Translations under genes and position numbers: made by a program
Notes under the pieces: model-generated
Told to the model about the DNA's origin: nothing
Databases searched by the model: none
What the model saw: only the letters and a program-made list of their open reading frames with translations
Source of the DNA: Daedaleopsis sinensis
Taxonomy: Eukaryota; Basidiomycota; Agaricomycetes; Polyporales; Polyporaceae
Assembly (NCBI GenBank): GCA_033807695.1
Contig: CM066303.1
Location: 2,542,001-2,606,000, forward strand
Reading direction: 5' to 3'
DNA length: 64,000 nucleotides
In this document: piece after piece, positions 56,166 through 64,000 of the stretch
Numbering within the stretch: the stretch's first letter is position 1
How the letters are laid out: the number at the start of each line of letters is the position of its first letter

Positions 56166-58700
56166 CCACTGCGGGGTGAGGTCGAACCGGCTGTCACTGG
56201 AAGTTGCAAGCCTACAATGAGCATCCTGTTGCATGAATCATATAGGGGACTTAGACTCACCAGTCGAAGGCTCAGCCTTGCAATGCGACGCGCACGCTCC
56301 GCACAATCCGAGCCATCCGTCCCTGACAGATGGCTTGACCGGAAAGGCGTTGACCACAGACCGCACTGCCCTACGCCTCCGGTGAGACGCATTCATGGAC
56401 AGGGTTCGTGGTCTGAGCGCGACACGCCGCGAACGTCGGACGCCACCAGGTGGGCTTACACCCGACGGGCGGCTGAGACCATGTGCGCATGCGCGAGTAA
56501 ACTGCAGGAAGTGGAGGTTAGTATTAGAAAGCAAGCAAATGCAGATGAAGGGAGGAGCGTACATGGTAGTTGGTCAAGCCATGCCAGACGACGTGCGGCG
56601 CTCGGTTGACGGTGTCATGATATGCCGCCCGTCGTGTACTAACCAGTAACCGCTCCCATCCCTGTAGTGACGAGACGATCCTGGCCGGTACTAGACACTG
56701 AGGGTAAAGCGTGGACAGATATGAGCAATGATGAACGATAGCGAGTGTGGCGAGGTACATACCTCACACGAGTAAGCGTCCACAATCATCGTCGATGTGA
56801 AGCGACGATGAGGACGAGAGGCCCAAATGCAGGCGTCGTCGAGGTGTCCACCCTAGTCCGCCACAGTAGTAGTGGTGACGGCGGACTGGCGAGATGTCTT
56901 CACCCTCGCCCCAACGTCCGAGGTCGGACATTGGACGCATCGAAGACTCCACCCATGATGAGGCAGGGGCGACGAGCGGGCTCAGAGAAACGAGCTCGGC
57001 GGAGGAGAGAGGACATGGTGGTACTGAAGAAGGAGGAGATGGGCGACCGCGCGAGTCTTTTATACGGAGGGAGAGGCTGACTTGGGCTGACTAGTAGCCC
57101 GGCGGTGTTCGGCAAGTTGCAATTGTCCTTCGCCGGTGCCAGCCGAACAAGGAACGGTCCCGATCTGGATGGAGGGCAGACTCCGCGGCTGCCTCAAGGC
57201 TCAGCGGCATTCTTGGCGGTATGCAGCGCCCAGTTGCTTCATGATCTAGAATGAAGGCGCAAGGCGTTTCTGTGACGTCCACTAGTATGCAGACCGTAGC
57301 ATTTTGTTCGAACTTGAAGGGCCCGGGCGCGGTGGGGAGGGGAGGGTGGTTGCTATCGAGTTTCTCCGTTTTCCAGAAGCATCGATGTACACATGAGAGA
57401 TAAAGGCATGCTCTTGTTTTTTGACTCGCCCGCCGAGCTAGCATGCACTATCGATTGGTTGTCAATCACTGCTGGAACAATAAAACGACTCAAATCTGGT
57501 CTTCATCCACAGGAGCAAACATGGGTAAATCATAGCGGTCCGGTGATCCGGGTGCTGATACTGTAAAGCGCTGGTGAGCGCGTGCCCTCTCCTACCCTCT
57601 CCTGGTCCAGTGCTTCAGCTTCTACCTTCAAGTTGCCCATCGATGTACTAGCTCGAGTGATGGCGGTGTCCCGAGCCTACCAATGTGTGTTGATCGCTAG
57701 GATAAGTATCATGAGATCCTCCAATCTATCTCATGCCGACGCAGCGCTGATACTTGCAACTTAATGATCGGCAAAAGGCTGGCCTTGACTGCCAAATCGC
57801 TGACATTCTTGCGCACAGGCAATCATCATTGCGATATAGTCGACACTCGGAGTCAAGTTAGCAGTCAGCCCATCTCGGGCCATCCCGGAAGAACCTCTCT
57901 TGTTGTTCGCCCCATGTTCGCCTCCATCCGGAAAGAGCCGCGGGCGGTCAGCCTCCTACGTGACTGGTATAAAGCATCCTCGAAGCCTCGCCTTCTCATT
58001 CTTCATTCCCACCATGTCCTCTCCTCCGAGTCTGTCGCTACTCGCGGCAGGCTGGGGTGGGAACCTCGAGACGACCACACCTACTGTGGGCTCTCACTCT
58101 CGTCGACGCTTGCGTTGACGAATCTCGGGACACTCGAGATACTGAGGTATGTCGTCTCGCGCTATCCTTTCTCCGCCCATCGCTGACACGCATGATCTCT
58201 TCCAGTCTCCCCAGGTCCTTTAGGCACTCGCCAGAGAGGATACTGATCATGACGCGCGCCACACCATCAGCACCACATCGCGCGTCATATGCGATGGCTT
58301 TGACCAACAACCATGTACGTCGTTGTGCTAGGAAACTTGTGTCCTAATGCTTACCATGCACTCAGTACCCGCGCATGCGCACATGGTCTCAGCCGCCCCG
58401 TCGGGTATAAGACCACCTAGTGGCGTCCGACGTTCGCGGCGTGTCGCGCTCAGACCACGAACCCTGTCCAAGAATGCGTCGGGGACGTAGGACAGTGCGG
58501 TATGTGGTCAACGCCTTTCCGGTCAAGCCATCTGTCAGGGACGGATGGCTCGGATTGTGCGGAGCGTGCGCGTCGCATTGCAAGGTTGAGCCTTCGACTG
58601 GTGAGCCTAGTCCATCACACGATTTCAACAGCATGCTCATTGTAGGCTTGCGACTTCTAGTGGCAGCCGGTTCGACCTCAACCAAACCCGCAATAGTATC
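56166..58700. repeat. Right A-B repeat copy (uninterrupted, divergent units)
   Basis: A reversed (about 56275-57776) and B forward (about 57790-58600) transcribe outward from a shared centre. Unit A: TATA at 57057-57063 (minus). Unit B: TATAAAG at 57968-57974, ATG at 58014, a 59 nt intron (GTATGT to TTCCAG) and a following exon-like block ending CAACAACCAT before GTACGT. Because both units end in the same 230 nt block, the outer ends form long inverted repeats. In this copy the similarity continues outward: GAGCCTTCGACTGGTGAG and then CTCATTGTAGGCTTGC occur at both ends, as an intron and next exon would. The centre contains CAAAAGGCTGGCCTTGACTGCC, the intact target of the LINE insertion in the left copy. 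Reading frames are broken (for example an extra C and a TAG in B), so these are probably relics. Confidence 0.75.
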
Positions 58701-59262
58701 TCTGCTTCATCCATACGACGTCAAGGTAGCTGACCTCTGACTTGTCCTAGTACAGCGACCGACGACTCATTACGCGGTGCGTACATATCCTACGATGCGC
58801 GGCTAATGTCTCATTCCCACAGGTACATAAGTTAGACTCGTGGCTGCTCCGTACATAGTAACTTAACACTGCTATTACTGAACTACGAATCGATATATAA
58901 CAACGAAATGATATCATAGTGTCGTTCAATATATGGATTCAGTCTCCCCTCCGAGTCCTCAGTCATTTTGATGAACATGCTAGGTTCGGATCAAACCTTC
59001 TGCTTGCAGTTAGGGTCTTGGTATGAGACTAATGAACATCATCATGCATGGAAGACGTTGGGTAGGTCTAGACCCCCATGGGACATAGTACGCGTCGTTG
59101 GGGTGCCCCCTGGTGCCCCACCTGGTCCACTTGATGGGGCGCCTAGGTGTCCAATCACGTAGGGAGCGCGTCTAGTCAGTGGGCAGCGATGGTGTGACGT
59201 CACGGCACGCTCATTCTGCGTCATTGAGGAGAGCTGGAGCGAAGCGCCTGCCAAACGTCTCT
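58701..59262. other. Spacer before the Ish1-type gene
   Basis: No gene recognised. Its right end is the promoter of the following gene. Confidence 0.4.
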
Positions 59263-59268
59263 TATAAG
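59263..59268 (+). promoter_or_regulatory. Possible TATA box of the Ish1-type gene
   Basis: TTATAAG in CGTCTCTTATAAGTAAG lies about 65 nt before the ATG, within the usual range. Confidence 0.45.
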
Positions 59269-59330
59269 TAAGTTGACCGAGGCTGGATGGAGAGCCTAAA
59301 GCCTCCCCTCTTTAACGACTTACGACCACC

Positions 59331-60968
59331 ATGAGACTTACATTCGTCCTCCTCGCCCTCACCGCCGGGACTGCCGTGCAGGCCTCGTGGTTCAGTGGTG
59401 GCAACAACAACGAACCAGCAGGTACGTAGCTACCACTAGATTCCGACATGTCTCCGTTGCTGATCCCACGCACCCAGAATACACGACTTGGTCGACCAAA
59501 GAACTCCAAAATTGGCTCGACGCACATAATGTACCATACCCCTCCCAGTCCGACACTCCTTCTCAAGCAGACCTCCAAGCCGCTGTAAAAGAGCACTGGG
59601 ACTCCGCCTCGGTTTGGACTACCGACCAGTACAACAGAGCCCAGGTCGTCTTCAGCAACCTCAAGTCAGATGCGTTCGATACCTGGGACGAGTCTCGCCT
59701 TCGTGAGTTCCTCCTCGAGCAGGGCGTCGTGAACCCCTCTGGCCCCCGCGAGCAACTCGCCCTTCTTGCCAAGCAGAAGTGGCGTCAGTACTCGGCAGCA
59801 GCAAACGCATACAGCCAGTCCGCCGCGTCTGGCGCGAGCTCTCTGGCTAGCACCGCGTCTGCGCATGCGAGCTCCGCCGTCTACGGCGATTCGTGGCACC
59901 AGGCGACCAAGTCCGCGACGTCTCTTGTGGCTCAAGCCACGAACAACGTCGCGAAGGCGATGGACGACTCGAAGGACTACATATACTCGACGTAAGCACT
60001 CGTTTACCTGAGTTGTGTAACCTGACTAACGCACTCGGTTTGACAGGTGGGACGACAATCGCATTCGTGCATACCTCGAAGAGCAAGGCGTCGTCTCGCC
60101 TCCTGCTACCCCACGGTCGAAGCTTCTTGCGAAGATGAAGGAGACCTACGCAGCCGCTACCAGCCCCGTTTGGAAGGCTTGGTCCGACTCGTACATACAC
60201 CAATGGCTCATTGACCAGGGCATCATCAAGACAAAAGCGACGAAGCAACGCGAGGAGCTCGTTGGTATGATGGAGCGCTACTACTATGACGTCAACGGCA
60301 AGGTCTGGGACGCTTGGAGCGACTCGCAGATGAAGCAGTGGTTGATCGACCACAACGTCATCAAGAGTAACGCCCAGCTCCAGCGCGAGAAGATGGAGAA
60401 GCTTGTTGCGTAAGTCATTTAAGCATTGTGCGCAGCCGGAACGTAATTGACCTCAATTATCCCCTTCTTGAATCTCTTCAGTCAGAACTATGCACACGCG
60501 CACGACACTACCTGGTCCGCGTGGAAGGACTCTGACATGCGCTCCTGGCTCATCGAACACGGCTACCTCCGCAGCGACGCCCAGAAGACCCGCGACGACC
60601 TCGTCAAACTGATGAACGCCAAGTACAACGACGCCTCCGCCCGTACTGCTGCCTACCTGACGTGGCCCGACGCCCGCCTCCGCGGGTACCTCCGCAGCCA
60701 CGGCATCGACGAAAGCTCTCTCCCGACGTCGCGCCCCGGACTCCTGCAGGAGGTGCGCATCCGCTGGGTCGAGACGCAGGGGCGCGCGAGCTCCCTGTGG
60801 CACCTCGTGAAGAACTACTTCGACTCGGGCGTCGACGTCGCGGAGGACAAGCTCGGCATGATCCTCGAGATCCTGTCTGGCGGCGCTGAGGGCGCGAAGG
60901 AGGGTGCGAAGGGCGGCGCTAACAACGCCAAGGAGAAGCACCAGGCGAAGACGAAGGTCGAGTTGTGA
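59331..60968 (+). CDS. Ish1/Msc1-type protein with seven repeats
   Basis: Exons 59331-59421, 59478-59991, 60047-60409 and 60482-60968 join in phase to 484 residues. A signal peptide (MRLTFVLLALTAGTAVQA) is followed by seven copies of an approximately 45-residue Ish1 motif, a LEM-like helix-turn-helix whose cores are ELQNWLDAHNV, RLREFLLEQGV, RIRAYLEEQGV, YIHQWLIDQGI, QMKQWLIDHNV, DMRSWLIEHGY and RLRGYLRSHGI, each preceded by a Trp-containing W(D/S)xW(D/S)DS-like segment. The spacer between repeats 2 and 3 is Ala/Ser-rich. A C-terminal Lys/Ala/Gly helix ends the protein. Fission yeast Ish1 and budding yeast Msc1 localise to the nuclear envelope and ER and respond to stress; the signal peptide here fits an ER/perinuclear protein. 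No membrane helix after the signal. Confidence 0.92.
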
Positions 60969-61939
60969 TATTCTCTCCCCGGACTCGACCCTTCGATCCA
61001 GTCGTAAAAGCTCTTGGAAGTTCTTGTCTCCGGTAATGATGGCACGGCGTTCGCGGGCTTGCTCCACGTCGCCGTTGCTGACGCTGTGTGCTCACGATGA
61101 CCTCACTGTATATGGACGATTACTTGTACGATGGCTATAGTGATATCCCGATGTAATGTTAGCTAGTGTTTGCAACTGCACGTTTTTGCGCGTATACCTC
61201 GTCCGGATGTGCCGAACGACCATGACTGAGGTAGCGACGAAGTCACCCTCTTGAAGGAAGGAGAAGTCTTTACTTCATTGGGACACAAAGCACGGTTGAC
61301 TTAATTCGCGATTACGCTGGCCAAGAAGAGTACGGAGTGGACATTGGCATTCGTTCGTTCGTACAGTCGCAACAGCTGTAACCACGCAGTAGCATATATG
61401 GATACAAATCATTTCGGCGCACGTTAGCTTCCCCAGCGACGCCCTCCCAATCCCAACGGGTCGGCAGAGTCACGTCGCGGGTACTAGTCCCGAGGGCCAC
61501 GAAGAGGCCTGCGCCAGGAACGACCATCCATCTCTCGCCGAGTCGCGAGTCTCGCGTCCTGCCCCCGGACCCGTCGTGGGTACTAGAAGGGCCCGGGACG
61601 ACTGGACTGCAGGAGACTTGTCTCGGGAGGGAAGGCCGACCGTGCCTCGGGGGGCGTCTTGAATCGAGGCTTCTCTCGAAACCGGTCATCTAATAATAAA
61701 AAGGGCTCGAGCTCGAGTGTGCGTGAGTACCGGAAGCGTCGTCGCCTGGACGGCGGTGTGATGGATCGGTGAGGCAATGTGCGGGGTACTCAGCTAGTGA
61801 CTTCAACATGAAACCGGAGGATAGTTCGATCTTCGCGAGTGTGTACTATGGGACCGCGATGAGACGGAAGCTTGCGGCGGGGGCGGGGTGGAGGGCCGGG
61901 AACGAGGGCACGACGATCGACGCAGAACACTCACCGTGT
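60969..61939. other. Spacer about 1 kb
   Basis: Terminator of the Ish1-type gene, then sequence without a recognised gene. Confidence 0.4.
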
Positions 61940-64000
61940 AAAGGTCGGATTGCGAGGATCTGGTGGGAGCCTCGTTGTCGCCGTTAACGAATATCTTGTA
62001 GCTGAGTGTCGCTTTGCATCTCGTCTCGGCTTCAAGTTCAGATTTGGGTACGGTTAGCGCACTGTGTGATCGTGCTGGATGTTTCGAAGACGTTGAAGTT
62101 TCCTTGTCTGGCTCCGAGTCGAGAGTATTTTTTCTTGTCTGTCTCGAAAATATTTCCTCGTCTTAACCATCTTCATTGGTATCATGCGAAAGGAGAGTAG
62201 AAAGGAGCGAGTCTATTCTCCTTCTCGGAGCGAATTATGACTCACCATTAACTGTCTTTTCTTCGTTCCCGATATCATGCCCTGTGCGACGTCCACGATC
62301 AGCATGCACTCGGGACAGGTGGCAAACAGAAGACGCACCCGTGTTCTTGGGGCGACGCCGGGCATTCCCCAGTCGTCGCTGTTGATATGGCATATTATTG
62401 TGGTCGTCCTGAATAAACCATAGAGATAGTGCTTCGTCGCACGAACCATAATTCTTGCATAAAACTGAATACTGATCAGCTTGCGCGGACTTGTTCGAGT
62501 TCGCATGCGACGTACCTTGCTCTTCCAAATCCTCGTTCTTGATGACGCGGAATAGGTAAATATCAGGTTCGCATGTGTTCCCTGAGGCGAGATCAACCGT
62601 TAATTATCTGAACAATTTTGAAGCCAAATATGCCGGTGCCTCGAGGGCGGTCGGCAGCCGTTGCAGAGGACGCTGAAGCATCATGATGCCGCAGACTATC
62701 CTTGCACTATATGTCCTCGGATTTTGACGGCGATGCGTCGGTTTATGCACGACCTATAGAGGGAGTGAACAACCGCTCTCGCTGAACGATTGGCCGTGCA
62801 GACGTGGAACGTACCATTCTCTCTGATTGTATGCGAATACGTGACATTGCGCGTTGACATGAGATGAATGAACGGGGCTTGCTACAAAGGCGGCGCCATC
62901 AGCATCGCGAGGGGGACGCGTGCGACTCACTATGTAGGTGGATGTGGGCGTGGTTGCGCGGTGCCGTGTGTCCAATGGTTGGGGGTCGTGATACCTGTCA
63001 GCGGACCGGACTGCATCGTGCCCTTCGCTTCAGGTTCAGGTTTGGTGGGCTTGGTTAGCGCACTGTGTGATCGTGCTAGATGTTGCGAAGACGTTGAAGT
63101 TTCCTTGTCTGCGTCGAAAATGTTTCCTCGTTGGGATCATGAAATCTAGGGATAGAGGGTAGGACTGAGCGAGTCTATTCTCCCTCTCATAACGACAATC
63201 ACTCACCATCAATAGTCCTTTTGTCCGTTTGCCCGGCATCAAATCCTACTATGCGATGACCACGGTGAGCGTGCACTCGGAACAGGCAGACAGCGGACGC
63301 ACTTGTATTCTTGAGGCGACGCCAGGTATTCCCCGGTCGTCGCAGTTGCTGTGGAATTTTGTTATGGCCGTTCTCAAATAGTCACGGTGATAGTGCTTCG
63401 TCGCACGAATCGGATATTGGCATAAAACTGGATACTGATCAGCTGGCGTAAGCTCGAGAGAGGGGCATGCGACGTACCTGGCTCTAGGTCTTGAGTAGGT
63501 AAATATCAGGGTCGCATGTATTCCTTGAGGCGAGATCAACCGTTGAATATCTCAACAATCCTTGAAGCCGAATATGCCGGTGCCTCGAGGGCCGTCGGCA
63601 GCCGTTGCAGAGGACGCTGAAGCATCACGATGCCGCAAGCCATCCTTGCATTAAATATCCTTGAGTTTGATTATGAACGACCTAGAGTGGGAGTGAGCAA
63701 TCGCTTGCGCTGTACAGTGGGCCGTGCGGACGCGGGACGCACCATTGTTATGTGTATATGTGACATTGCGCGTGGACCTAAGGTAGATGAACCAAGCTTG
63801 CTACGAAGACGCCATCAGCATCGCGAGCGGGCCGCATGCGACTCACCATGTAGGCGGGTGTGAGCGTGGTTGCGCGGTGCCGTATATCCAGTCGAAGTTG
63901 GGGATCATGATAGCTGTAGCTTGTACCAGACTGCCTTCGTTTCCGCAGTTGCAGAGGATGCAATACGTGCCACCTTGCCTTTATCTGTCGTAACCATGTA
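61940..64000. repeat. Diverged direct tandem duplication, unit about 0.92-1.0 kb
   Basis: The stretch from about 62040 to 62990 is repeated from about 63040 to 63970. Anchors: GCGCACTGTGTGATCGTGCT at 62057 and 63058, CGGCAGCCGTTGCAGAGG at 62652 and 63596, and CCATCAGCATCGCGAG at 62896 and 63812; the offsets of 1001, 944 and 916 nt show indels between copies. On the minus strand each unit keeps a short protein-like block (copy 1: THANLIFTYSASSRTRIWKS; copy 2: HATLIFTYSRPRARY) next to splice-like ends, so the unit may be a small duplicated gene that has decayed. No family recognised. The second copy runs to the window edge. Confidence 0.6.

Noticed and set aside
56166..58700. A-B repeat as a classical DNA transposon with terminal inverted repeats
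   Set aside because: No transposase, no convincing direct target duplication at the outer ends, and the units look like transcribed genes with introns; described as a repeat instead.
60453..61067. 204-codon minus-strand frame
   Set aside because: Antisense shadow of the last exon of the Ish1-type gene.

Overview
The window looks like nuclear DNA of a wood-decay basidiomycete (Agaricomycetes, most likely a polypore). Reasons: genes are split by many 50-66 nt GT-AG introns with CTNAC-like branch sites, the sequence is GC-rich, and it holds the tail of a GH115 alpha-glucuronidase (xylan side-chain removal), a typical basidiomycete F-box protein, secreted GH18 proteins and a Tad1-like LINE. Gene models were assembled by eye from reading frame, splice signals and phase; no search was run.

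Layout. 0-24 kb is mostly ordinary housekeeping sequence: GH115 3' end, ornithine aminotransferase (CAR2), a minimal Zn2Cys6 protein, a multi-pass membrane protein with an acidic tail, a Ydl180w-like membrane protein, the Hsp70 nucleotide-exchange factor FES1, a DHHC palmitoyltransferase, an Rpp14/Pop5-type RNase P subunit, a frameshifted small secreted protein and a coiled-coil protein. Several of these genes carry one intron of 300-1350 nt beside otherwise tiny introns.

24.5-41.4 kb and 56.2-58.7 kb are the mobile part. Both hold the same divergent pair of gene-like units, called here A and B, in opposite orientation. The right copy is uninterrupted. The left copy is split between B and A by a 14.26 kb insertion that is flanked by a 14-18 bp direct repeat and ends in A12 in LINE orientation. 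The insertion contains a LINE with long open ORF1 and ORF2 (endonuclease, reverse transcriptase, RNase H) plus about 5.9 kb of extra sequence carrying at least three unrecognised ORFs, two of them with clean introns.

41.9-55.6 kb, between the inverted A arms, holds an F-box protein, a single-pass membrane protein with an extracellular domain, a candidate gene interrupted by a G20 tract, the cullin-neddylation factor DCN1, and two GH18 paralogues arranged as an inverted pair with matching exon structures and matching TATA regions.

59.3-61 kb holds an Ish1/Msc1-type protein with a signal peptide and seven Ish1-like repeats. The last 2 kb is a diverged direct tandem duplication of unknown function.

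The main point for follow-up is the left A-B copy: an oversized LINE-type insertion with its empty site preserved in the same window, and the uncharacterised genes inside it.
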